64,000 nt of DNA, taken from positions 1 through 64,000 of the forward strand of contig JBBQNJ010000010.1 of assembly GCA_038329845.1 (NCBI GenBank), given 5' to 3'. The stretch is from JBBQNJ01 sp038329845 (GTDB lineage: Bacteria; Planctomycetota; Phycisphaerae; Tepidisphaerales; Tepidisphaeraceae). The notes beneath the pieces are model-generated. The model ran no database searches, had not been told where the DNA came from, and saw nothing but the letters and a program-made list of their open reading frames with translations. Positions 1 through 7,652 of this stretch are shown in pieces (position 1 is the stretch's first letter; every line of letters starts with the position of its first letter). A program made the position numbers and the translations under genes.

Positions 1-179
1 GCTTGATCTTCAACGAACGTCCCGTTCATACGTTCAAGGTCTTCGATACGATAGCGTCGGTGGTTCCCCGCCGTCTTGACTGGTTTCAGCGTCCCCGCCT
101 TGTCCCATTCTCGAAGCGTATCAATGCAGACACCGAGTTGGTCTGCTGCTTTACTTATGCTCAGTAGCCGTTTGCTCAC
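1..179 (-). CDS. IS607-type serine recombinase (TnpA), N-terminal part, cut by window edge
   Basis: About 59 residues are visible from a GTG at 179. They form a MerR-like helix-turn-helix: SISKAADQLGV, then IDTLREWDKAG, then a GNHRRYRIEDLERM wing. This SIGKAA...LRRWE...GGHRRY pattern is typical of the DNA-binding head of IS607-family serine recombinases; the catalytic resolvase domain would lie beyond base 1. A GGGGGA sequence sits six bases before the GTG, and the reading frame overlaps the end of the upstream small gene by 29 bases, so translation is probably coupled. A stand-alone MerR-type excisionase would look the same over this stretch. Whether a tnpB partner follows cannot be seen. 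Confidence 0.7.
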   Translation of the reverse strand, partial: MSKRLLSISKAADQLGVCIDTLREWDKAGTLKPVKTAGNHRRYRIEDLERMNGTFVEDQ

Positions 180-357
180 TCGGTTCCCCCGTCAGCTTCA
201 ATTCGCTGAACAGGGAACGCCATTGGTCGTAGACCTTCTGGAAGTCCTCCACCGAGGGAACTTCGTCTTCGGCGTAGTCGAACATCATTGGGAAGATTCT
301 CCCGTCTGACAGTTCAAACTCGTCTTTTGTGACTCTGATAACCATTGGTCGCTCCAT
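151..357 (-). CDS. Small hypothetical protein coupled to the IS607-type recombinase
   Basis: A 68-residue protein starting MERPMVIRVTKDEFELSDG. I chose the ATG at 357 because an AAGGAG lies nine bases before it; the frame stays open to 483, where a 110-residue version rich in Lys/Arg could start. The protein is acidic in its second half (FDYAEDEVPSVEDF) and ends with a short helix-like segment, QWRSLFSELKL. I do not recognise a family. It overlaps the recombinase start by 29 bases, so it may be an accessory gene of the same element, and its lower GC matches that element rather than the flanking chromosome. Confidence 0.5.
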   Translation of the reverse strand: MERPMVIRVTKDEFELSDGRIFPMMFDYAEDEVPSVEDFQKVYDQWRSLFSELKLTGEPSEQTATEHK

Positions 358-662
358 TCGCTTCTTCTCCTTATTTATGCAGCGACCCGTAGATTCCTTC
401 TTCTTTCTTGAGATTTTCATAGATACCTCGTTTTTCGTTGTTTTCGGTTCTTTCCTACTCATGTTATCGACCCAGATGACCACTCAAGTGTAGTTGAGTA
501 GCGTTGGCTCGATATTAGATTTGGAAAGAAGAAACGAGGGGAGAAATGGTCAGATTTGCCGTAGGTTATCAGAGATTTCCGTAGATTTTATCGAACAGTT
601 CTCAAACCCCATTCCCAACGTGCACATGGCCAAGAATTGGCGATCCATAATAGTGTCTCCTG
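358..662. other. AT-richer intergenic stretch upstream of the IS607-like unit
   Basis: No convincing gene. The stretch is visibly poorer in GC than the chromosome to its right. It holds a near-palindrome with arms CTCAA (483-487) and TTGAG (494-498), and a loose direct repeat around agatttgccgtag and agatttccgtag near 550-590. It could hold the promoter of the small gene and recombinase, or a recombination site; neither can be shown from sequence alone. Confidence 0.4.
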
Positions 663-1691
663 CTACGAACGGTGAGTGAAATATGCCGGAGCGCACGTTG
701 CGCCCGGCGAAAGTGTTGTCTTGAGAATGCACGGCGGCAGCGGTTTGCTCGGCGCGGCGATCTGGTCCATCAACATCGCCACCGCCTGTTGCCCCAGTTC
801 CGCCACGGGAATGAGCATGGTTGTCATGTCCAGTCCACTGTCATGAACAGGCTCATCATGCACCGTGACAAGGGACAGGTCCCGCGGAATGCACAGCCCC
901 TCGATGGCCGCCGCCTGCGCGATGGGCAGCGCCTCGCGCCTGCTGTAGGCGACCACGGCGGTGGGGCGGTCGGTGGGGCGCAACCACTGGCGGCTGAAGT
1001 CCAGGATCGTCGGCGCGACCATCCTCTCCGGAGAGCGGATGACCTGCGGAGTCAGACCGGCGCGGTTCATCGCGGCGAGATAGCCCGCCTGGCGATCGGT
1101 GGTGCTGTAGTGCGGATTGTGCCCGCCGTAAAAGACGTAGGCGATGCGACGATGCCCCATCGCCAGCAGATGCCCTGTCGCCCGATGGCCCGCGTCCCAA
1201 TCGTCCGGATAGACGCAGTTTTCCGCGTGCTTGCAGTTGATCCAGGTGCGGGGCAGATGGTAGTGGTCTAGAAGTCTTGTCAGGGTTGCCGGTGCCTCGC
1301 TGCTGTAGCTGATGAGCAGGCCGTCCACCGCCCACCGGCGCAGAATCTGCGGAACATAGGTGGGGTCAATCAGGAGATCATCCGAGATTTCGCCGAGCGT
1401 CAGGAGGGTGTCGCGATCGCGCAGTTCCGTCTCGATAGCCCATTGGGTTAGCCGCGACATCGCCGACCGGGCACGGTCCGTGCTGAGAACCAGTCCCACC
1501 GCCCCAAAACACCCCTTGCGCATGGCGCTGGCGGCGGCATTAAGGCGATACCCGTGCCTCGCCGCCAAAGACTGCACGCGCTGGCGTGTCTGACTGTTTA
1601 CCTCCGCCGCATTCCGCAGCGACAGGTTGACCGTCTTCTGCGAAATCCCCGCAAGCTCCGCCAACCGTTTTTGCGTGCAAGTCACCTGCAA
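663..1691 (-). CDS. LacI-family transcriptional regulator
   Basis: A 342-residue repressor-type protein. Residues about 6-60 form the LacI helix-turn-helix and hinge (RLAELAGISQKTVNLSLRN, then VQSLAARHGYRLNAAASAMR). The rest is a periplasmic-binding-protein-like sensor with GHRATGHLLAMGHRRIAYVFYG and the YLAAMNRAGL segment usual for the family, ending with VAELGQQAVAMLMDQI. The start is a TTG at 1691 preceded by GAGGTG; a GTG at 1685 is an alternative. The first segment departs from the usual TxxDIAxxAGVS consensus but keeps the helix pattern. The ligand is unknown; relatives in planctomycetes often sit beside sugar-degradation genes, but here the neighbours are a mobile element and a decayed gene, so the target is unclear. 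Confidence 0.9.
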   Translation of the reverse strand: MQVTCTQKRLAELAGISQKTVNLSLRNAAEVNSQTRQRVQSLAARHGYRLNAAASAMRKGCFGAVGLVLSTDRARSAMSRLTQWAIETELRDRDTLLTLGEISDDLLIDPTYVPQILRRWAVDGLLISYSSEAPATLTRLLDHYHLPRTWINCKHAENCVYPDDWDAGHRATGHLLAMGHRRIAYVFYGGHNPHYSTTDRQAGYLAAMNRAGLTPQVIRSPERMVAPTILDFSRQWLRPTDRPTAVVAYSRREALPIAQAAAIEGLCIPRDLSLVTVHDEPVHDSGLDMTTMLIPVAELGQQAVAMLMDQIAAPSKPLPPCILKTTLSPGATCAPAYFTHRS

Positions 1692-1700
1692 AGAACACCT

Positions 1701-1735
1701 CAGTATACGATTCCCAGTATACGAATACCACGTAT
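1701..1735. promoter_or_regulatory. Candidate LacI-family operator repeats
   Basis: Directly upstream of the regulator gene are two copies of CAGTATACGA, at 1701-1710 and 1715-1724, each with the palindromic core GTATAC. They are followed by an inverted match ATACG (1719-1723) to CGTAT (1731-1735). Position and symmetry fit autoregulation, but no binding site is known for this protein. Confidence 0.45.
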
Positions 1736-1819
1736 GATATCACGGCTTCTGGACCTGTCAAGAAGAATATTTTTCCCCGCGATTCGGGCCAGGGCCAATG
1801 CATGTAGCCAAATCGCACA

Positions 1820-2269
1820 TTGCAGATGCCTTGCGCTTTTGGGGCTACGGTTGCTAATTTCCATGCGACCCTGGGTGAGTCGAGCGGGGAACGGGCGTAC
1901 TACATCCTCAGCGACGGGGCGTGTTCGTCCGAGCGGGCCGGGCAGATCATTCGCGGCCAGTGGGCGATCGAGAATGGTCTGCATCACGTGTTGGACGTGC
2001 TGGCGTTGGACGGCAAGAAGTTCGAGTACAACACCAACGCCCGGCTGCTCGAGGCATTGGAACTCAAGCTGTTCGAGGATCAGCGCGATACGATTAAGCT
2101 TAAGAACCTGGTCTCGTCGGCGGTTGATGACGAGACGCGGCAGAAGATCGACGTGGTCAAGCAGCGGCTGATCAAGTATTTTGGGTACAACGAGACCAGC
2201 GCCACGGTCGTGCTAAACTACGTCGCCAGCATCTTCGCCCGCGGCGATTCAAAACAGGAAGAAGGATGA
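1820..2269 (+). pseudogene. prkA: Chimeric remnant: ISAs1-like transposase fragment fused to the C-terminus of PrkA serine protein kinase
   Basis: An open frame of 149 codons joining two unrelated pieces. Residues about 23-63 (RAYYILSD, then IIRGQWAIENGLHHVLDV) match the C-terminal signature of ISAs1-type DDE transposases, which read RGHWGIENxLHWVLDV. From about residue 65 (GKKFEYNTNARL, then EALELKLFEDQRD, then GYNETSATVVLNYVASIF) it matches the last 85 residues of PrkA/YeaG-type kinases, whose tail has a KRFDYNSxxRL...LF.D...GYNSTSANELLKYVGS pattern. The junction is near base 2010. The kinase ATPase domain and most of the transposase are missing, so this is almost certainly a dead leftover of an insertion or deletion that removed the front of prkA. 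The ATG at 1820 is merely the first in frame. Confidence 0.75.
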
Positions 2270-2280
2270 GCGGCGAAGGA

Positions 2281-2300
2281 CCGGGCGGGGCAAAGCCCGG
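2281..2300 (+). terminator. GC-rich hairpin after the prkA remnant
   Basis: A six-base stem CCGGGC/GCCCGG with an eight-base loop lies 11 bases past the prkA-tail stop. There is no U tract, so it may be a relic of the prkA terminator or only a structured spacer. Confidence 0.3.
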
Positions 2301-2302
2301 TT

Positions 2303-2569
2303 ATGATTGCCGGCATCGATTACGCCTTGGAGAATGTCATGCACACCAGCACCCAGCGATCGGGATTCAAACTCGCCCTGCTCGGCAGCGCCGGCGCGGC
2401 CTTCTTCTGGATCAGCGACCCGCGCTGGGGCTGGACCGGACGCTTCGCCGCCGGAGAAAACCTCATCGACGCGGCTAACGACGCCCTGATCGGCACCCTC
2501 GTCGGCGTCGTCGCCTCGGCCGTGATCATCGCCGTCGGCCTGTGGCTGCTGACCCGCCGCACGGCGTGA
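2303..2569 (+). CDS. Small two-helix membrane protein, unknown function
   Basis: An 88-residue protein with two probable membrane helices, at about residues 23-38 (FKLALLGSAGAAFFWI) and 62-83 (LIGTLVGVVASAVIIAVG), separated by a Trp-rich polar segment DPRWGWTGRFAAGENL. No known family is recognised. The ATG at 2303 has no clear ribosome binding site; MHTSTQRSG at 2339 is a possible shorter start. It follows the prkA remnant on the same strand with 33 bases between them. Confidence 0.5.
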   Translation: MIAGIDYALENVMHTSTQRSGFKLALLGSAGAAFFWISDPRWGWTGRFAAGENLIDAANDALIGTLVGVVASAVIIAVGLWLLTRRTA

Positions 2570-2601
2570 CGGCGTCATTTATCGGCGGGCGATGGGTTGC
2601 G

Positions 2602-2699
2602 GTTGAAACATGACTTTTAACGGCGTCCATTTCGATGACGGCCAATCGCATCATAGCGTCCATCCCCGTTGCAACATGACTTTCAACGGCACCCATTTC
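2602..2699. repeat. Imperfect 32-bp direct repeat, two copies
   Basis: Copies at 2602-2633 and 2668-2699 match at 28 of 32 positions; both contain AACATGACTTT and end CCATTTC. They lie in the gap between the small membrane protein and thiS. A duplicated fragment of a dispersed element or a repeated operator would both fit. Confidence 0.6.
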
Positions 2700-2724
2700 C
2701 GCCGAGAGTGCCACGGGTTCCTCG

Positions 2725-2934
2725 TCAGCCGCCGCCGACGAAGGTGACGAGTTCGACTTGGTCGCCGGAATTGAGGGCGGTTTGATATTTGTCGCTTCGC
2801 ACCAGCCGGCGATTGAGTTCGACCGCGACCTTCTCGGGCGTCAACCGATACAGCGAGATCAGCCCCGCGATCGTCGTTGACGGTTCGACCTGCCGCGACT
2901 CCCCATTGACCGTGACCTGGATCATGTCCGCCAT
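2725..2934 (-). CDS. thiS: Sulfur carrier protein ThiS
   Basis: A 69-residue ubiquitin-fold protein beginning MADMIQVTVNGESRQV and ending FVGGG. The diglycine end is where adenylation and thiocarboxylate formation occur in ThiS, the sulfur donor for the thiazole ring of thiamine. The internal ELNRRLVRSDKYQTALNSGD matches the ThiS core AVAVNxxVVPRSxWxxTxLxxGD pattern in spacing. Length is normal for the family. The ATG at 2934 is preferred; one at 2925 is also possible. It lies 56 bases downstream of a flavin oxidoreductase gene on the same strand. No thiG, thiF or TPP riboswitch is seen nearby. Confidence 0.9.
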   Translation of the reverse strand: MADMIQVTVNGESRQVEPSTTIAGLISLYRLTPEKVAVELNRRLVRSDKYQTALNSGDQVELVTFVGGG

Positions 2935-2990
2935 TGTAGGATCGACACAGGGAAAAGGCATCGAGATTCGATCGCGACGGGGAAAGCCGT

Positions 2991-4028
2991 TCAACTTTCG
3001 GGGCGTACATAGTGGGGTTCGGCGGCCAAGGTGTGTCGCCCGCCCAGCGCCGCGATGATGCGATCGATGTGGACATGGCAGTTCTCGATAAAAACGCGAT
3101 ATTTCGACTGCGTGCCTCCTATCACCGTCCCGGCCAGATAGAGATTCGCAACGTTGCTCTGCATCGTCTGGTCGTCGTACGCCGGAATCTGCTGCGGTCC
3201 GCGCAGCTCGATGCCGGCCATCCGGCACAGGGACATGTCCGCCTCGTAGCCGATCTGCACCAGTGTAAAATCGGCGTCGATGTCGGTGGTTTCGCCGCCG
3301 CGGTTTTGGAGCGTCACGCGGCCGGGCGCGATGGCCGTGGGAACGGTCAAAAAGCGAGCGTCGATCCGTCCCGACTCGATCAACCCGGTGATTTCCGGCA
3401 GCAGCCAATACTTGATGCTCGGGGCATCGAAGGCGTCGCGGCGATAGCTGATGGCGACGTTCGCCCCGGCGTGATGGCACCGCAGCGCCGCCTCGATCGC
3501 CGAATTGCGACCCCCGATGATCAGCATCCGGCGGCGGAAATACTCGTGCGGATCGGGAAGCTCATGCCGCACGGTGGGCAAGTCCTCGCCGGGAATGCCG
3601 AGCCGGCGCGGGCGGGCGGTGCCGCCGGTGGCAAGGATCAGCCGCCGGCAGTCGCAGGCCCGTGGTTTTTCCGCCAGCAGCGACCGGGTGATCAGGCGAA
3701 ATCCGTCGCCGCGCGGTTCGATCGCCGTGACCCGCTCGTAGGTGTTCACCGCCAGGTCGAATTGCATCGCCACGGCCCGCAAATACGCCAGGTATTGCTC
3801 ACGCGTACTCTTGGTCTGGTCGGCGGATTGCAAGGGAACCGCGGCGATGGCGATCCGCTCGTTCGAGCTGAAAAACCGAGTATCGCGCGGAAATCCGGCG
3901 ATGGTCGAGCCGATCTGCCCGGCGTCGAAATGAACGTAGTCGATCTTCGCCCGCTTCAGGGCTACGGCCAGTTCCAGCCCGATCGGTCCAGCGCCCACCA
4001 GCGCCACATCAGTCGTCAGATCCTTCAT
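2991..4028 (-). CDS. YpdA-like FAD/NAD(P) pyridine nucleotide-disulfide oxidoreductase (putative bacillithiol disulfide reductase family)
   Basis: A 345-residue flavoprotein. An FAD-binding motif VALVGAGPIGLELAVAL lies near residue 10, and a second Rossmann motif MLIIGGRNSAIEAALRC near 165 follows an ATGGTARPRRLGIPGE segment. RRDAFDAPSIKYWLLPEI and a C-terminal NLYLAGTVIGGTQSKYRVFIEN resemble YpdA/Bdr proteins rather than thioredoxin reductases, and there is no CxxC redox pair. YpdA enzymes use NADPH to reduce bacillithiol disulfide in some bacteria; whether this organism makes a similar thiol is not shown here. The ATG at 4028 fits the family start better than one at 4049. A ferredoxin gene is divergently oriented 91 bases away, hinting at a shared redox role. 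Confidence 0.75.
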   Translation of the reverse strand: MKDLTTDVALVGAGPIGLELAVALKRAKIDYVHFDAGQIGSTIAGFPRDTRFFSSNERIAIAAVPLQSADQTKSTREQYLAYLRAVAMQFDLAVNTYERVTAIEPRGDGFRLITRSLLAEKPRACDCRRLILATGGTARPRRLGIPGEDLPTVRHELPDPHEYFRRRMLIIGGRNSAIEAALRCHHAGANVAISYRRDAFDAPSIKYWLLPEITGLIESGRIDARFLTVPTAIAPGRVTLQNRGGETTDIDADFTLVQIGYEADMSLCRMAGIELRGPQQIPAYDDQTMQSNVANLYLAGTVIGGTQSKYRVFIENCHVHIDRIIAALGGRHTLAAEPHYVRPES

Positions 4029-4119
4029 CCCCGCATCATAGCGTTGCACGAACGGCTTTGGGGGCGCTACACTTGCAAATTGGAACGATGAGTCTCAACC
4101 CGGAAGGAATTCTGGACCG

Positions 4120-4491
4120 ATGCCGAAACTGACTGTGGCGGAAGTGGGAACGTTTGACGTGGCGGCCGACAAGCGGCTGGTGCTGGCTTTGACGGACGAG
4201 GCGGGCGTGGATCAGCTTCACGCCTGCGGCGGCAACGCCCGCTGCACGACGTGCCGCGTCGAGTTCATCAGCGGCGAGCCGGGAAAAATGACCGAGGCCG
4301 AGCGGTCGGTGCTGGCGGCGCGCGGTCTGGACGGCCAGAGCGGGCTTCGGCTCAGTTGCCAGATCGTCTGCGACCATGACATGGAGGTTCGCGCGATCAG
4401 CCGCCTGGCCGCGAGCGGCCGCACCGATGCGGGCAAGCGCCCGGCCGACGCGATCACCCCCAGCCCGGTCTGGGTCGAGCGCCCGCAATGA
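4120..4491 (+). CDS. 2Fe-2S ferredoxin (adrenodoxin/plant-type fold)
   Basis: A 123-residue protein with the 2Fe-2S ligand pattern HACGGNARCTTC near residues 34-45 and a distant fourth cysteine in LRLSCQI near residue 80. The C-x5-C-x2-C...C spacing is that of fer2-domain electron carriers. The last 35 residues (from about residue 88) are a loose Arg/Ala/Pro-rich tail not needed for the fold. A GGAAGG lies upstream of the ATG. It is divergent from the flavoprotein gene, so both may be controlled from the shared gap, and it may pass electrons to or from that enzyme. Confidence 0.9.
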   Translation: MPKLTVAEVGTFDVAADKRLVLALTDEAGVDQLHACGGNARCTTCRVEFISGEPGKMTEAERSVLAARGLDGQSGLRLSCQIVCDHDMEVRAISRLAASGRTDAGKRPADAITPSPVWVERPQ

Positions 4492-4521
4492 CGGATTCTC
4501 GCCGCGGCTCCGACGTGCCGG

Positions 4522-7419
4522 TCAGTATTTCTGCAGGATCGCGGCGAACGCTCGTCGAACCGTCGCGCGGGGATCGACCAGAAATCCTTCGATCCCATCC
4601 TGCGGCTTTTCCCCCGCCGCCTCCAGCGCCCGCGCGACGGTGAGCTGAAGCTGCCAAGTCGCATCCTCTACCGGCGTGGGGCGCGATGTGGGAGAATCGC
4701 CCTGTTGGGGCGAGCCGGTCCGCAGGATCGCCTGCTGGATGCCGCGGACGGCGTTGGAGGGCGGGCTGCTGAGCAGCCGGTGAAGCGTCCGAGCGATCGT
4801 CTGCTTCTCGGCATCGCTCAGCTTCAGCCGTTGCGAGAGGACCTGGCAGGTCACGGCGATGGCGGTGCGGGAATTGAGCGGCAAGGTGCTGTCGCCCGAG
4901 AGGTCGTACAGCGCCTTGAGGCATTTCGCGCTGCCGCAGCGGCGCAGCAACGCCGCGGCGATCAGCCAGTTCGGCGCCGAGCGGTTGTTGTTCTCCGGGC
5001 GCAATTTTTCGATGACCTTGTCGAATCCGCTTTCGTGTCGCTCGATGGCGTGGATCAACCGGTCTTCGGCGCTCGCCTGGCACCACATCGCCATCACGCA
5101 GGCGGCTCGCCAGCTCACATCCGCATCGGCGTCGCGCAACATCTCCCCGACGGGGGTCTGCGCCTCGGCGCGGGCGCGGTAAAGCCGCCACATTCCCGCC
5201 CCGGCGGATTCCCGCATCTCGGCGATTGCTTCGTCGATACTCTTCTGAGGGTCGCTGAACGAATCGTCTCCGGTGCGCGGGCCGAAGTCGTCGGCGGGGG
5301 TCGAATCCGGCACCGCCAGCGCGCCGCTGGCCCGCAATGCTTTTTGCAGATCGGGCAACGGGATCGTCCGGCTCGCCGGTTCGCCCCCGTGCCACGCCAG
5401 CGCCGCGGCGATCCCCGCCACTTCCCCGATCCGCTGAAGGTCGCGCTGCATCCGGAATGAATGATGCGCCTCTTCGGTCACCCCGGCGGCCCGGCAGGCG
5501 ATCCAGACGTTCTCCAGACCGCTGGGCAACAACATCCGATACGGAATCTCGCTGGCCGTCCGCCCCCGCCATTGCCGGCAGCACCAGACCCAGAACATCG
5601 CTTCATCGCTTTCCAGTTCATAGTCAACGGCGTGATTGTCGTAATGGCAACCCGTATATCCCACCGCATCGTCGAACCGGCGGCGTTCGATCAGGTCGGG
5701 CAGGCTCAGAAGGTAGTCGGTCCGCACCTGTCGGCCCTGCCGCAGGCCCAGGGCTGGGGCGATGTAGGTGGGTCGCTCAATCGAGTCGTATATTTTCTGG
5801 GCGTAATGGCTCACCCCCAGCAGCCGGGCGCGGGTCAGGTCTTGCTCATCGGTCGGATCGACGAACCCCGCATCGTAGTTGACCACGTTCATGCGCACCG
5901 TCCCCTCGTGCACATCGGCGCGTCCGGACGACTGCGAATAGGCGTGAAGTTGTCCATCCCAGGTGCGACCCAGCAAAAAGTCGGCACCCGCCATGGCCGC
6001 AAGGTCGCCGTCGCCGGTGGCGTCGATCCAGGCGCCGCTGGAGATCGCCAGCGGTCCCTCGAGGCTCGTCGCGCGGGCGCTGGTCACCCGGCCTCGGTGA
6101 GTCTCGGCACTGAACAACGTGGCACCGTAGACGATCTTCACCCCCGCCTCATCGAGCATTTGCTCGATCACCAGCTTGCGGGCATCGGGGTGGAACCCCC
6201 TGACCTGCGACGAAGCGCCGAACAACGGGCTGATGGCGCGGATGCGATCGTCCACCTCCTGTTGCAATCCCCCCTTCACGCCGTAGTAGTACCAGTGGAT
6301 TCCGCCGCCGGCGCCGATCCCGCCGGGATATGCCAGCGGCTCGATCCCCAACACCTCGGCACCTTGCCGCGCCGCGGCCAGCGCCGCGATCGCACCGCCG
6401 GTACCCAGCCCCGCAACCACCACGTCGGCGCTGCGCGGGTCCGACTTCAGCGCCGCCGGGTCGATCGCATCGCTGATTCTCGCCGGCGGGTTGGCCGACT
6501 TCATCCCCTCCAGGGCCTCGGCGGCGCGAATGCCCAGCTCGAACCGCTGGGCCAGGGTCACGGTCCCCTCAGCGACCAGGCCCGGGCATGCCAAGGCCAG
6601 GTTTTCCACCGCGCAAACGCCCCCCGCGCCCGGCGAATAAATCGGCAGCGGAACCAGGCTGGCATGGGTGATGACCGTCCCGTCCAGTTCATCGGCGCAC
6701 GCCTCACGGGCGGCACCAATGGCCGCGGGCCACGCCGCACGCGGGCGCCGGCAGTCGCCGGGCAATTCGATCTCGAGCCGGCGCTCGTTGGGCCAAATGG
6801 TCGGCTCCAGCGTCAGTTTCATTCCCGCCGCCGAGTCGATCGCCCGTTGTTTTCCGGGCGTTGAGAACTCCGCGGCCCGGAAATACAACGCCGCCCGCAA
6901 GGCGATGGGCGCTCGAGGCGCGGTGTCGCCCCCGGAATCCAGCCCCACGATCCGCCCCAGCGTCGCTTCTTCGGTCGCGTCGATCCATTGCCGCGCCCGC
7001 AGTTGCCGCACGGCCCCTTTGACGCCCACGGCCACCGATTCGATGCATCCCGCGGCATCGCGCCGGGCGCCAACCGGCGCCGCGTAATACAGCACCGCCG
7101 CGCCTCCGCCGATCCACTGTTCGGTCGCCAGCACCTCGGCGATTGCCCCGTCGATGTGATTGCCCGCGGCGGCGCTGCGCGAATGCAGCAATTGCATCCA
7201 GGATTTCCAAATCGGGTGAGATGAATCGCCCGCCCGCCGGGCGAACGCCCAGCCGCTTTCCCACAGCAGTCCCGGGCCGCGATCGACCAGCAACACCGCC
7301 CGACCCCGCTCGTGCAGCGCCCGCGCCGCGCCCCACCCAGCGTATCCCGCGCCGAATACCACGACGTCCCAGACCTTCAGATAGATCGACTCGAACGGGC
7401 GATTCAATAGTGATGACAT
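4522..7419 (-). CDS. Large FAD-dependent oxidoreductase with two flavoprotein modules and a HEAT-like C-terminus
   Basis: A 965-residue protein. Near residue 18 is a dinucleotide-binding motif, VVVFGAGYAGWGAARALHER, ending in the acidic LLVDRG. Near residue 340 a second motif, VVVAGLGTGGAIAALAAARQ, is followed by YPGGIGAGGGIHWYYYG, typical of the FAD_oxidored (PF12831) family, and by WIDATGDGDLAAMAGADF, the usual FAD-contacting element. After about residue 730 come helical repeats (DVSWRAACVMAMW, then WLIAAALLRRCGSAKC) resembling HEAT repeats. Planctomycetes have many such enzymes of unproven substrate near glycan genes. The ATG at 7419 fits the fold; a TTG at 7503 would add 28 unlikely residues. 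Two modules may reflect an ancient fusion. Confidence 0.8.
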   Translation of the reverse strand: MSSLLNRPFESIYLKVWDVVVFGAGYAGWGAARALHERGRAVLLVDRGPGLLWESGWAFARRAGDSSHPIWKSWMQLLHSRSAAAGNHIDGAIAEVLATEQWIGGGAAVLYYAAPVGARRDAAGCIESVAVGVKGAVRQLRARQWIDATEEATLGRIVGLDSGGDTAPRAPIALRAALYFRAAEFSTPGKQRAIDSAAGMKLTLEPTIWPNERRLEIELPGDCRRPRAAWPAAIGAAREACADELDGTVITHASLVPLPIYSPGAGGVCAVENLALACPGLVAEGTVTLAQRFELGIRAAEALEGMKSANPPARISDAIDPAALKSDPRSADVVVAGLGTGGAIAALAAARQGAEVLGIEPLAYPGGIGAGGGIHWYYYGVKGGLQQEVDDRIRAISPLFGASSQVRGFHPDARKLVIEQMLDEAGVKIVYGATLFSAETHRGRVTSARATSLEGPLAISSGAWIDATGDGDLAAMAGADFLLGRTWDGQLHAYSQSSGRADVHEGTVRMNVVNYDAGFVDPTDEQDLTRARLLGVSHYAQKIYDSIERPTYIAPALGLRQGRQVRTDYLLSLPDLIERRRFDDAVGYTGCHYDNHAVDYELESDEAMFWVWCCRQWRGRTASEIPYRMLLPSGLENVWIACRAAGVTEEAHHSFRMQRDLQRIGEVAGIAAALAWHGGEPASRTIPLPDLQKALRASGALAVPDSTPADDFGPRTGDDSFSDPQKSIDEAIAEMRESAGAGMWRLYRARAEAQTPVGEMLRDADADVSWRAACVMAMWCQASAEDRLIHAIERHESGFDKVIEKLRPENNNRSAPNWLIAAALLRRCGSAKCLKALYDLSGDSTLPLNSRTAIAVTCQVLSQRLKLSDAEKQTIARTLHRLLSSPPSNAVRGIQQAILRTGSPQQGDSPTSRPTPVEDATWQLQLTVARALEAAGEKPQDGIEGFLVDPRATVRRAFAAILQKY

Positions 7420-7652
7420 GGGCGCATCATAGGGCCAAGCGCCGGGCGGTGTGAGCGCTGGCGAACGACGTGCGCCGGTTCGGTTCTCGGCGCCACGCTG
7501 CAAGAAATGGAAATATCACGCCCATGGCCGAAGTCCAAGTGCGACCTCATCCTCGCCGCGTGTACATCGTTGGGGCTTGGGATACAATAAACCCCGTGGC
7601 TCAGACGTTCAGCGGATGAACGGCGGGGGATCGATACAGGGCAAACGGATTC

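Noticed and set aside
2500..2934. TPP riboswitch near thiS
   Set aside because: No CTGAGA-type or ACCTGA core is visible upstream of the YpdA-thiS pair or beside thiS.
2725..3480. Extended 251-codon frame ending in the ThiS sequence
   Set aside because: Only the last 69 residues are ThiS; the earlier part runs antiphase through the YpdA-like gene and is Arg-rich nonsense.
5461..6864. Long plus-strand open frame (467 codons) opposite the FAD oxidoreductase
   Set aside because: It is antisense to a clear flavoprotein gene, is rich in Arg/Gly/His runs typical of GC-rich shadow frames, and has no domain features.
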